Source: JAJDZL01 sp965220665
Lineage (GTDB): Bacteria > Pseudomonadota > Gammaproteobacteria > Arenicellales > JAJDZL01
Reading direction: 5' to 3'
DNA length: 64,000 nucleotides
NCBI GenBank assembly: GCA_965220665.1
Contig: CBDCQQ010000005.1
Span: forward strand, 992,001-1,056,000
Positions 1 to 8,620 of this stretch are shown here, piece by piece (positions within the stretch are counted from its first letter, which is position 1; each line of letters opens with the position of its first letter). The notes below the pieces were generated by a model, which worked only from the letters and a program-made list of their open reading frames with translations, was not told the DNA's origin and did not search any database. The position numbers and the translations under genes were made by a program.

Positions 1-351
1 AGTGTTGAAACACACTATCTTGATCACCGTTCAAGTCCAAACGAAGATCGCTTTGTATTTGCCTATACCATCACCATTACCAACCATGGTAGGGTTGGCG
101 CCCAACTCCTTCGGCGTCACTGGATCGTTAAGGACAGTGATGAAAGGGTACAGGAGGTGCGCGGCGATGGCGTCGTTGGTGAACAGCCGCACCTCATGCC
201 TGGAGAGTCTTACCAATACACAAGCGGAACCGTGCTTGAGACACCGGTCGGTACGATGGAAGGAAGCTACCAGATGATCGCCGATGACGGTGCGCAGTTT
301 GATGCCACAATACCGCTATTTGTGTTGTCTGCGAAGCAAACGCTACACTAA
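1..351 (+). CDS. apaG: ApaG protein, 5' end cut by window edge
   Basis: The open frame runs from base 1 to TAA at 349-351 and encodes the last 116 residues of ApaG, a small single-domain beta-sandwich protein of about 125 residues, so only roughly ten N-terminal residues are outside the window. Visible family signatures are FAYTITITN, LLRRHW, GDGVVGEQP and TPVGTMEGSY. ApaG is historically linked to Co2+/Mg2+ tolerance and usually sits with ksgA and apaH, which may lie to the left; its biochemical role is not settled. It converges on gyrB with a 23-base gap in which I see no clear terminator. Confidence 0.93.
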   Translation, partial: SVETHYLDHRSSPNEDRFVFAYTITITNHGRVGAQLLRRHWIVKDSDERVQEVRGDGVVGEQPHLMPGESYQYTSGTVLETPVGTMEGSYQMIADDGAQFDATIPLFVLSAKQTLH

Positions 352-374
352 AAGCAGGAAATCGAGTATCGAAT

Positions 375-2825
375 CTAGATATCGATATTTTTTGCCGAGA
401 GGGCTCTGGTTTCAATAAATTCACGCCGAGGCGGCACTTTGTCACCCATCAAAATTTCAAAAGTCCCCTCGGTACCCACTATGTCTTCGATCTTGACCTT
501 TCGCAGCAGGCGCTCGCTCATATCCATAGTGGTATCGCGTAGCTGATCTGCGTTCATTTCACCAAGGCCTTTGTAGCGCTGAATAGTCATTCCCTTGCGG
601 GCATCCTGCATCAGCCAGTCTACTGCTTCGGTCAGATCAACATGTTTGGCGGATTTTGTACCGCGCTGAGCAACAACTGCCGACACATTGTGCTTGTGCA
701 TCTCATTGGCCAGGGCAGTCATCAGCTTATAGCTGGATGAGCTCACAATCAATTTGTCAATTAAAGACTCTTTGCGACTTCCCATATGCTCTCTAACAAA
801 CTTAATGTGGAAACCAGCCTCAGACCCTTCCCGTTCTGCAGGAATGACCTCGACAAAATAATTACCGCGTTCGTCTTCCAATGCTTCTGAGATCCTTTCC
901 GCGAATGATTCGAGGTAAGCCTGATCACTGAATTTTTCCGGATCAAGTGGCTGCAGCTTACTCAGAACAGAAAGCACCCGGGGGTCAATGTTGCGATTTG
1001 ACAGTTTTTCGGTCGCCAGTCGAGCATTAATTCGAGTCTGGCATAGTTTTTCAAGCGCCTCCTTTTCAAGCACAATCGCAGCACTGTCTGAACCATTCAT
1101 CAGTTCGACTTTTGCATCCAGCAGTGCATTCTCCAAAACATAGTCATCCAGTTCACCATCATCACTCAGATACTTTTCCGATTTTTTGTACTTTGCTTTG
1201 TACAGTGGCGGCTGTGCGATATACAGGTGCCCGTCTTCGATCAGACGACGCATTTTGTTGAAGAAAAACGTCAGTAGCAAGGTGCGAATATGAGAGCCGT
1301 CGACATCCGCATCAGTCATGATGATGATGCGGTGATAGCGCAGATTTTCGATAGCAAAATCATTGTCAACACCGGTTCCGAGTGCTGCAATCAGAGTTTG
1401 AATTTCTTCAGACGCCACAATTTTGTCAATCGAAGCTTTCTGCACATTAAGAATTTTGCCTTTGAGGGGCAGAATCGCTTGATATTTTCGATCTCGAGCC
1501 TGTTTGGCCGAACCACCAGCTGATTCGCCCTCAACCAGGAATAATTCACTGAGTGCCGGGTCCTGCTCCTGACAATCTGCCAGTTTCCCAGGCAGAGTGG
1601 TTGATTCAAAACCATTTTTTCGAGCGGCCTTTCGCGCCTGTTGTGCACGCTCGCGAACCGCGGCTGCGTGAACGACTTTATCACAAATCATGCGAGCTAT
1701 TCTGGGGTTTTCTACCAGAAATTCATTCAGTCCTTGGGAAGTCACTTGCCGCACTGCACCTTCGACAGATGAAGATACCAGTTTGTCCTTTGTCTGAGAG
1801 GAGAATTTGGGATCGTTCACCCTAACCGACAGAATTGAAGTCAAACCCTCACGAATATCATCTCCATTGACGGAAATTTTCTTACCGATACCCAATTCGT
1901 CCATGTACGCGGTGATTGTGGTGGTTAAACCCTTACGAAAACCTGTTGTATGGGTGCCGCCATCACGTTGATAGATATTATTCGTGTAGCTTCGGGAATT
2001 ATCCTGGTAATAGTTAGTGCACCACTGCAGAGCTGCGTTAACAACCACGCCGTCACGTTCACCAGACAGCGAAATCACATCTTGGTTTATGGGGTCGCGC
2101 GAGTGATTCAGATCAGCTACATACTGTACGATGCCACCATCGTTTTTCATGACCTCTCGACGCCCGTCACGCTCATCGTAGAGTTCAATATGAATGCCAG
2201 AATTCAGATAGGCCAACTCCCGCAACCGCTGATGAATGATTTCATAATGAAATTCAGTGTCGCTGAAATACTCATCCGACGGTTTGAAAAGAACTATGGT
2301 TCCGGTCTTGTCTGATTGACCCGTAACCCGAATCGGTTCGACAGGTTCACCGTTTTCAAATTCCTGATAGTGAACTTCGCCTTCCCGGTGAATCGTCATG
2401 TGCAGCCTTTCGGAAAGTGCATTCACCACAGATACGCCAACACCATGCAAACCTCCTGAAGCACTGTACGACTCGTCGTCAAATTTTCCACCGGCGTGCA
2501 GAACAGTCATCACAACTGTCGCACCAGGCATATCTTCGCCGTTTGGCCCACCTTCTTTGACGATATCTGTCGGAATGCCTCGACCGTTATCTTCAACGGA
2601 AACTGCCCCGTCTGCATGAATAATAACAATAATCCGATCACAAAATCCCTGCAAGACCTCATCAATTGAGTTGTCAACGACTTCGGTCACCATGTGATGC
2701 AATCCGGTTCCGTCATCGGTGTCACCAATGTACATACCAGGACGCTTACGGACGGGTTCCAGGCCGCGTAAAACTTTTATGTTTTCGGCTCCGTAAGAAC
2801 TTCCGTTGTTCTTGTTATCTGTCAT
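375..2825 (-). CDS. gyrB: DNA gyrase subunit B
   Basis: ATPase subunit of DNA gyrase (type IIA topoisomerase), which introduces negative supercoils together with GyrA. 816 residues from the ATG at 2825, close to the 804 of E. coli; a TTG three codons upstream (2834) is a less likely start. Order of domains: GHKL ATPase with VVDNSIDE, the QTKDKL switch loop near residue 335, TOPRIM beginning EGESAGGSAKQARDRK near 430 and continuing as DADVDGSHIRTLL near 500, and the C-terminal RYKGLGEMNADQL. It lies 98 bases downstream of dnaN on the same strand. recF, which often sits between these two genes, is absent. Confidence 0.98.
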   Translation of the reverse strand: MTDNKNNGSSYGAENIKVLRGLEPVRKRPGMYIGDTDDGTGLHHMVTEVVDNSIDEVLQGFCDRIIVIIHADGAVSVEDNGRGIPTDIVKEGGPNGEDMPGATVVMTVLHAGGKFDDESYSASGGLHGVGVSVVNALSERLHMTIHREGEVHYQEFENGEPVEPIRVTGQSDKTGTIVLFKPSDEYFSDTEFHYEIIHQRLRELAYLNSGIHIELYDERDGRREVMKNDGGIVQYVADLNHSRDPINQDVISLSGERDGVVVNAALQWCTNYYQDNSRSYTNNIYQRDGGTHTTGFRKGLTTTITAYMDELGIGKKISVNGDDIREGLTSILSVRVNDPKFSSQTKDKLVSSSVEGAVRQVTSQGLNEFLVENPRIARMICDKVVHAAAVRERAQQARKAARKNGFESTTLPGKLADCQEQDPALSELFLVEGESAGGSAKQARDRKYQAILPLKGKILNVQKASIDKIVASEEIQTLIAALGTGVDNDFAIENLRYHRIIIMTDADVDGSHIRTLLLTFFFNKMRRLIEDGHLYIAQPPLYKAKYKKSEKYLSDDGELDDYVLENALLDAKVELMNGSDSAAIVLEKEALEKLCQTRINARLATEKLSNRNIDPRVLSVLSKLQPLDPEKFSDQAYLESFAERISEALEDERGNYFVEVIPAEREGSEAGFHIKFVREHMGSRKESLIDKLIVSSSSYKLMTALANEMHKHNVSAVVAQRGTKSAKHVDLTEAVDWLMQDARKGMTIQRYKGLGEMNADQLRDTTMDMSERLLRKVKIEDIVGTEGTFEILMGDKVPPRREFIETRALSAKNIDI

Positions 2826-2923
2826 CTTATCCAATGATTGCTATGTTGAGTGCGTTGGATTGGCTGGCGAACGCATCTAGCGCGAACGAAAGTTACCGGA
2901 TAATTTTGTTGCTTTTGCGAGCA

Positions 2924-4120
2924 CTAACTGTCTTTCAGCAGCATCACCAGAAAACTGGTTGATTCATCTTCAGGAAACTTGACATGGCAGGCGGACTGAG
3001 TATCCCGCAAATACACATCGACGTTCTCGCAATCGGGCATTGCTTCGAGCGCGTCTAAGAGGTATCGATAGTTGATCTGGAACACGTGTTTTTCCACATT
3101 CTCTTCCACATTCATGGTGTGTTCAACTTTCTTCTGAACGATGTCGGCTCGAATGTCTAGTCGACCATTGCTCACATCTACTTTGGCCGCAATTCGCCCT
3201 TTGTTTGAATCCCGTTGCGACATACCGAGAATTCCGACCGTCCTCAAGCCATTGGCAAATTCCTCTCTGTCTGCACGAAACGCCAGTTCCAGATCTCCCG
3301 GAACTGCTGCGCGCCAATCCGGAAATGCGCCTTCCAGCAGCTTCGAAGTAAACGAGTAATAAGGCGTCGATACCTGAATGTGAGTGTTCTTGATCTTTAC
3401 TGTAACTCTTGAAGTCAAGGTTCCCAGAACTTTACTGAGTTCAAGCGCAGTTTTCCGCGGTAGCACAGCACGATGCCGAAAAAATGCATCACCAATATCT
3501 GTATCCAGGTTCGTTTCGCTGATTGCCAGGCGATGGCTGTCTGTCGTGACCGCACGTACTGAAGTATTCGAAACCTCCAGCAGAGTGGAATTCAAATACA
3601 TACGCGGCTCGTTGAGACCCATTGCATGCTCCGTCCGCTTGAGAATGCTACGCAACGCAAACCGATCAATATCAAACTGCAGTGCCCACTCATCTTCACC
3701 AACACTGAGGTATGGAAAATCGTCCGGGTCCAGTAATGTTTCGGTAAAAGCATTCTTAAAATCCTCCGATGCATCCCCATTGGCTTCGGCCGGAGAACCC
3801 GATACAGCCGTATCAATATTCTCAACCACCAAATCCCTGTCGCTACGAAAAAAGCTCAATCGACTTCCATTTCGCTGACGGCGACAATACTCCAGTAACA
3901 ACTGCGCAGAGCAGACAAACTTGCCTTCCGCAGCGACATCGACATCAACAATTCGCTCGCTGGCTTCCATATCAATGTTGGAACCCCACAGGCGAATTCC
4001 CTCACTATTTGACTCAACCAAAACCTGCGACAGGATCGGAATTGTTGGGCCAGAATCAATGACCGATGAAACTCGGGTCAAAGGATCAATAATCGCATCT
4101 TTTTCAATCAGGAATTGCAT
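2924..4120 (-). CDS. dnaN: DNA polymerase III beta sliding clamp
   Basis: Ring-shaped clamp that tethers the replicative polymerase to DNA. I chose the ATG at 4120, giving MQFLIEKDAI, over a TTG at 4129. At 398 residues it is about 30 longer than the E. coli clamp (366). Part of the extra length is an acidic, Ala/Ser-rich stretch around residues 110-135 (SGSPAEANGDASEDF), probably a surface loop. The C-terminus ends in a hydrophobic strand and LLKDS, where other clamps have M-P-M-R-L. It lies downstream of dnaA on the same strand, separated by the candidate origin. Confidence 0.96.
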   Translation of the reverse strand: MQFLIEKDAIIDPLTRVSSVIDSGPTIPILSQVLVESNSEGIRLWGSNIDMEASERIVDVDVAAEGKFVCSAQLLLEYCRRQRNGSRLSFFRSDRDLVVENIDTAVSGSPAEANGDASEDFKNAFTETLLDPDDFPYLSVGEDEWALQFDIDRFALRSILKRTEHAMGLNEPRMYLNSTLLEVSNTSVRAVTTDSHRLAISETNLDTDIGDAFFRHRAVLPRKTALELSKVLGTLTSRVTVKIKNTHIQVSTPYYSFTSKLLEGAFPDWRAAVPGDLELAFRADREEFANGLRTVGILGMSQRDSNKGRIAAKVDVSNGRLDIRADIVQKKVEHTMNVEENVEKHVFQINYRYLLDALEAMPDCENVDVYLRDTQSACHVKFPEDESTSFLVMLLKDS

Positions 4121-4129
4121 GGTAACCAA

Positions 4130-4500
4130 TAAAATTGTTTGTTAATAATCTTTCTTTTTTTGTTAGGCTTGCAAATTGTGTCAAAAACCTCAATACTCAT
4201 CATTTATCAATGAGATAGAGAGCAGAATTCTGTGAAGAAAGTGGTGAAGAAACTGTGGAAGAATGTGGATGGATTTCAACTCAAACAAAATCCGTATCTA
4301 GTTATTCACATTAGTTAGCAAATTATACACTCAATCCTTGTTAATTGATAAATTTCCGTTGAAATTCAAGCACAAAAGGGATGAAAAATCTTCGGAACGG
4401 ATGCTTAACCATTCCATCGAAACAGTGATTCTGGGACACCACCTAAGGCTCATGCGAAACTAGTGCAAACGGGGTGTTTGATAGACGTGGGAAAAATTTG
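4130..4500. other. oriC: candidate replication origin (oriC) with DnaA-box cluster
   Basis: The ~410-bp gap between dnaN and dnaA is AT-rich and has a cluster of DnaA-box-like 9-mers in about 100 bp. TTATTCACA at 4302-4310 matches TTATNCACA exactly and TTATACACT at 4323-4331 has one mismatch. In the other orientation TGTGAAGAA at 4231-4239 is one mismatch away, and TGTGGAAGA (4254-4262) and TGTGGATGG (4264-4272) are two away. A T-rich tract at 4131-4165 could be the unwinding element. Pseudomonas-type chromosomes carry origin activity next to dnaA, which supports this. The gap upstream of mnmG (13.9-14.28 kb) is a weaker alternative. A function as origin is inferred. Confidence 0.5.
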
Positions 4501-4536
4501 ACAGGAAGCTGGTTCTGGGACAGTTGAACTGGCCAA

Positions 4537-5892
4537 TTACCGTTTGAATTGGTCTTGCAGGTTTTCGTATTCCTCCCTGAATCGCCTGTCTTCTTTCTTT
4601 CGCTCTTTGACTCTCTTTTGCGCATGAATAATCGTTCCATGATTTCTACCCCCGAATGCATTGCCGATCTCAGGCAGGCTTTTACTGGTGAACTCCCGCG
4701 ACAGGCTCATGGCAACGTGCCGCGCTGATACCAGATCGCCGCGTCTATTGCTGGAGAGCATGTCCGAATGTCTGATGCCATAAAAGTGTGACACAGTCTG
4801 TTGTATGAATTCAACGGTGATCGGTCGCGCATCATATTCCAAAAAATCTGCCAACTGTTCCCTGACAAATCCAACCGTAATATTTTTCCCTGTCAGGCGG
4901 TGTGTGGCTGCCAGCTTGTTGAGAGCGCCTTCGAGTTCCCGAACACTGGCAGTGATGTTGTCTGCCAGATATCTCAACACCTCGGGTGCTAGCGTAATCG
5001 ACCGCAACCTAGCCTTGGTTTCCAAAATCGCAATTCGGGTTTCCAATTCTGGCAGCCTGATTCGGACGGTCAAACCCTGGCTCAGTCTTGAAGTAATGCG
5101 TTCTTCAACATGGACAAGCTCCCTTGCAAACTTATCGCTGGTTAAAATCACCTGTTTACCGCCCTCAAGCAGCAAATTGAATGTTTGCAGAAACTCGCTC
5201 TGGGAAGATTCACCGCCGGAAAACAGGTGTATGTCATCAATCAGCAACGCATCCAGTTCTCGGTAGGCTGCCTTCATTCGCTCTGCAGCGTTATTGTTGC
5301 GTTGCATGATGGCCTGTATGGTATGCTGTACGAAATTTTGGGCGTTAACGTAGCCAACTTTCGCATTCGGAAAATTTGACTCCAGTGCATGCCCTGCCGC
5401 CTGCATCAAATGTGTTTTGCCAATTCCAACGGTACCGTAGATGAACAGCGGGTTGTATTCCCTTTGACCAGGGTCTCTGCTTGCCGCCTCCGCAGCAGAT
5501 CTTGCGAGTTGGTTTGATTCGCCAACAATGTGCTGTTCGAAAGTGAAATCCGGGTTTAACTGGCTGAATCCGTATGGCAGTTTATTCGGGCCTTTTAATT
5601 TACTGGTGGTTTTACTTGGCTTGGACCGATTACGATGAGAAGAATCGTTTCCCGATTCCAATTCGATTTTCACTGCAACACGGTCGCCTTGGTAAGCACA
5701 GGCTAACTCAGTAATTCTGTCCAGCCACTTGGATTCAATGCCGGATTTGACATAAGCATTTGGAGCCCTAAGAACCAGTACACCATTTTCTGAATCGGCG
5801 CTCAATGTACGCAGCCAAGCGTGGCGGTCTTTTTCACTAACCTCCTGCTCCAGCTGTTCTAAGATGCTCTCCCAAAGATTCAAGGGTACCAT
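4537..5892 (-). CDS. dnaA: chromosomal replication initiator DnaA
   Basis: AAA+ initiator that binds DnaA boxes and opens oriC. 451 residues from the ATG at 5892, whose N-terminus (MVPLNLWESILEQL) aligns with that of E. coli DnaA; a TTG at 5919 would add nine residues. Domain I covers residues 1-80, followed by a short basic/polar linker (SHRNRSKPSKTTSK). The AAA+ domain has Walker A GTVGIGKTHL near 162, Walker B ALLIDDIH near 225 and a sensor stretch LTSDK. Domain IV ends the protein with the DnaA-box-binding signature GGRNHGTIIHA near 420. It is transcribed away from rpmH. Confidence 0.98.
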   Translation of the reverse strand: MVPLNLWESILEQLEQEVSEKDRHAWLRTLSADSENGVLVLRAPNAYVKSGIESKWLDRITELACAYQGDRVAVKIELESGNDSSHRNRSKPSKTTSKLKGPNKLPYGFSQLNPDFTFEQHIVGESNQLARSAAEAASRDPGQREYNPLFIYGTVGIGKTHLMQAAGHALESNFPNAKVGYVNAQNFVQHTIQAIMQRNNNAAERMKAAYRELDALLIDDIHLFSGGESSQSEFLQTFNLLLEGGKQVILTSDKFARELVHVEERITSRLSQGLTVRIRLPELETRIAILETKARLRSITLAPEVLRYLADNITASVRELEGALNKLAATHRLTGKNITVGFVREQLADFLEYDARPITVEFIQQTVSHFYGIRHSDMLSSNRRGDLVSARHVAMSLSREFTSKSLPEIGNAFGGRNHGTIIHAQKRVKERKKEDRRFREEYENLQDQFKR

Positions 5893-6101
5893 CGGAATGT
5901 GGCTCAAATGCTTCTTCAAGTAATATTCGACAACCTTTAAAAGAGTGACGAAGTGGGGCTCAAAATTGATTTTCGTTTCAAATCCGCACCTTGCGGGACA
6001 TGGCCAAGCGCAGATGTTGTAACAAATCGTGAACTGCTATCTTACAACAATATTACACTCGCGGTTTTGGTAATTTTCACTCAGTTTACAAAAATTTCGT
6101 T

Positions 6102-6110
6102 TGCTATAAT
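6102..6110 (+). promoter_or_regulatory. extended -10 promoter for rpmH-rnpA operon
   Basis: TGCTATAAT at 6102-6110 is a perfect TATAAT hexamer preceded by the TGn extension. No good -35 lies at 17 bp (TTTACA at 6085-6090 would give a 14-bp spacer), as is common for extended -10 promoters. It lies about 95 bases upstream of rpmH in the AT-rich dnaA-rpmH divergent region. Confidence 0.5.
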
Positions 6111-6206
6111 TTTCCATTCGATTTTGCGGATGACTGAAGCAGATGTTACGATCTCGGCAGGTAGTCGTCAAGCCTCTTTTGTGTATATTGAAGCCAGTTA
6201 GTTAAT

Positions 6207-6341
6207 ATGAAACGCACCTTTCAGCCAAGCAACTTAAAACGAAAACGCAAGCACGGGTTTAGAGCACGGATGCGTACACGTGGCGGACGTGCTGTGATCA
6301 ATTCACGCCGAGCCAAGGGTCGTTCTCGTCTAAGTGCATGA
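6207..6341 (+). CDS. rpmH: 50S ribosomal protein L34
   Basis: A 44-residue, very basic protein beginning MKRTFQPSNLKRKRKHGF and containing RTRGGRAV and SRRAKGRSRLSA, the classic L34 sequence. It is a component of the large ribosomal subunit. The ATG is at 6207 and TGA at 6339-6341. First gene of the rpmH-rnpA-yidD-yidC-mnmE run and divergent from dnaA, the standard arrangement near bacterial origins. rnpA starts inside its last codons. Confidence 0.98.
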   Translation: MKRTFQPSNLKRKRKHGFRARMRTRGGRAVINSRRAKGRSRLSA

Positions 6342-6702
6342 AATTCAAGAACAAAAGTTAGAATTTCAACTCCCAAAACGTTGCAGATTGACAGGTTCTG
6401 CACAATTTAGGACAGTCTTTAGTCAGCATAAAAAAGTCTCAAATCGCCATTTCCGCATACTGGTTCGATACAAACACGATCAGTTTGATTCGAGAATCGG
6501 AATCATAGTATCCCGCCGGGTGTCGCGAAAAGCTGTCAACCGCAATCGTATCAAACGCCAACTACGCGAAGCGTTCAGACTCAATCGACACAAACTGAAG
6601 AACATGGACTTGATTGTTATCGCTCATCGCATATGCGAAACTGCGACTAATGATGAGTTGTCTGAAAGTGCTGCCAAGCTGTTAAGAAAACTGGAATCAT
6701 GA
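6334..6702 (+). CDS. rnpA: ribonuclease P protein component
   Basis: Protein subunit of RNase P, which matures the 5' ends of tRNAs with the catalytic RNA. 122 residues. The signature RNRIKRQLREAFR (near residue 70) is the RNR motif of the family, and FRTVFSQHKKVS lies in the N-terminal helix region. The only good start is a GTG at 6334 that overlaps the end of rpmH by 8 bases, suggesting translational coupling. Its stop overlaps the ATG of yidD (ATGA). Confidence 0.96.
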   Translation: MHEIQEQKLEFQLPKRCRLTGSAQFRTVFSQHKKVSNRHFRILVRYKHDQFDSRIGIIVSRRVSRKAVNRNRIKRQLREAFRLNRHKLKNMDLIVIAHRICETATNDELSESAAKLLRKLES

Positions 6703-6926
6703 AACGTTTGTTCCTCTTTGCGGTTAAGTTTTATCGTTATGTGATCAGCCCTCTGTTGCCGCCAAGTTGTCGTTTTTATCCGACCTGTTCAAGCTACGCG
6801 TTGCAAGCAATCGAAAAGCACGGTGCACTTAAAGGCAGCTGGTACGCACTACGCCGGATTGGACGCTGCCATCCCTGGAATGCGGGTGGTTATGATCCGG
6901 TTCCAGGAACGACTGAACAGAAATGA
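6699..6926 (+). CDS. yidD: membrane protein insertion efficiency factor YidD
   Basis: 75-residue YidD family protein thought to assist YidC/Sec-dependent membrane insertion at the inner face of the membrane. It has the family features: a hydrophobic/amphipathic N-terminal helix, then SCRFYPTCSSYALQAI with its two conserved Cys, and GRCHPWNAGGYDPVP. The start overlaps the rnpA stop, and its own stop overlaps the first yidC codons by four bases, so rnpA-yidD-yidC are tightly coupled. Confidence 0.96.
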   Translation: MKRLFLFAVKFYRYVISPLLPPSCRFYPTCSSYALQAIEKHGALKGSWYALRRIGRCHPWNAGGYDPVPGTTEQK

Positions 6927-8620
6927 TGGATTTTCGCCGCGCGCTTCTGGCAATTTCGCTAGGTTTGATACTGCTGCTGATCTGGCAGGCATGGGTTGAT
7001 TTTCGAAGTTCACCGCAAATTAATACGTTCCCGACTGAATCGGTAGTCGATGCAGATTTACCGCAGACTCCGGAGCCCAGACCGCAGGCGGAAACATCAA
7101 CCATGCCTCAGGCGCCAGATTCACCCGCCACTCCACTTCCTCAAACTGTTCTACCGACTGCATCTGATGAATCAGGCACAATCGTATCTGTTCAGACTGA
7201 TCTACTTAAAGTCAAGATCGATACACTTGGCGCACAGTTAAAAGATACTCGTTTAATTCAATATCCGGTTGAAGTTGAGATGCCGGATGTGCCGTTCAGA
7301 CTGCTTAAAGATCAGCCGCCTGAAGTCCTGATTGCACAATCCGGATTAGTCGGAAATGACTTTGAATTTCCAAATCACAAGACTCAATATCAAGCAGAAT
7401 CACAGTCATATACATTGGGTGAGGGTGAAGACTTCATCGAAGTTCCACTGCACTGGGAATCGCCTGATGGAGTCGAGTACATCAAACTATTTACCTTTCA
7501 CCGCGACAGTTATTTAATTGATATTGAATATCAAATTTCAAACAGGAGCGGTCGTGAATGGCAAGGATTTGACTATGGGCAGTATGTAGCCACCGAACAT
7601 CAGCCTGATGGTGAAGGCTTCCTTTTCCTCAGAGCGCTGCCAAGTTATCAAGGTGCAGCAATTTATACCCCGGAAGACAAGTACGATAAGGTTGACTTTA
7701 AAGAAATTCGAAATGATCGACCTGAATTTCTAACCCAATCGGGGTGGGTTGCCATGTTGCAGCACTACTTTGTGACCGCATGGCTACCTGAAGAAAATGC
7801 CCCTTATCGTTTTTATACGGGGCCGCTGGACGGGCACGGTGAAAATATGCGCTATCAGGTCGGGTACATATCTCAGAGCCCATTGACGGTTGCCAATGAC
7901 TCAGTCGGGTCGATCAACACGCGACTTTATGTGGGTCCCAAGGAACAAGACCGGATCAAAGACCCGGCTGAGGGTCTGATTCTGACCGTCGATTACGGTT
8001 GGCTGACGCCTGTTTCATCGCCGCTTTTTTGGATTCTGGATAGAATCAACGACTTTATTCAGAACTGGGGTTTTTCCATCATCACTTTGACTTTACTGGT
8101 CAAAATAGTCTTTTATCCGCTGTCGGCAGCCAGCTACAAATCGATGGCGAGAATGAAAAAACTACAGCCGCGCCTTAAGACACTTAAGGAGAGGTACGGT
8201 GATGACAAGCAGAAACTGAACCAGGAGATGATGCAGATCTACAAGAAAGAGAAGATCAATCCTCTGGGAGGCTGTTTGCCGATCCTGATCCAAATTCCAG
8301 TGTTTATCGCGCTCTACTGGGTGTTGCTGGAAAGTGTGGAACTTCGACAGGCACCGTTTATATTCTGGTTAACAGATCTTTCCCGCTCAGACCCCTTTTA
8401 TGTGTTGCCAGTTCTGATGGGTGCCTCCATGTTCGCCCAGCAGTTCCTGAATCCAACTCCGCTGGATGCAATGCAGAAAAACATCATGATGGCACTGCCT
8501 ATCGTATTTACAGTATTTTTCCTGTGGTTTCCTTCCGGACTTGTGCTTTACTGGCTGGTCAATAACATCCTTTCAATTGCACAGCAGTGGTATATCACCC
8601 GCAAACTGATCGCGGAATAG
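6923..8620 (+). CDS. yidC: membrane protein insertase YidC
   Basis: Inner-membrane insertase/chaperone of the YidC/Oxa1 family. 565 residues (E. coli 548). A signal-anchor TM segment at residues 6-24 is followed by a Pro/Gln-rich linker and the large periplasmic P1 domain to about 350. The conserved five-TM core starts near FSIITLTLLVKIVFYPL, with the coiled cytoplasmic C1 loop (SMARMKKLQPRLK, INPLGGCLPILIQIPVF) and a final TM ending GLVLYWLVNNILSIAQQW. Start at ATG 6923 or the adjacent ATG 6926. mnmE begins inside its last codons. Confidence 0.97.
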   Translation: MMDFRRALLAISLGLILLLIWQAWVDFRSSPQINTFPTESVVDADLPQTPEPRPQAETSTMPQAPDSPATPLPQTVLPTASDESGTIVSVQTDLLKVKIDTLGAQLKDTRLIQYPVEVEMPDVPFRLLKDQPPEVLIAQSGLVGNDFEFPNHKTQYQAESQSYTLGEGEDFIEVPLHWESPDGVEYIKLFTFHRDSYLIDIEYQISNRSGREWQGFDYGQYVATEHQPDGEGFLFLRALPSYQGAAIYTPEDKYDKVDFKEIRNDRPEFLTQSGWVAMLQHYFVTAWLPEENAPYRFYTGPLDGHGENMRYQVGYISQSPLTVANDSVGSINTRLYVGPKEQDRIKDPAEGLILTVDYGWLTPVSSPLFWILDRINDFIQNWGFSIITLTLLVKIVFYPLSAASYKSMARMKKLQPRLKTLKERYGDDKQKLNQEMMQIYKKEKINPLGGCLPILIQIPVFIALYWVLLESVELRQAPFIFWLTDLSRSDPFYVLPVLMGASMFAQQFLNPTPLDAMQKNIMMALPIVFTVFFLWFPSGLVLYWLVNNILSIAQQWYITRKLIAE

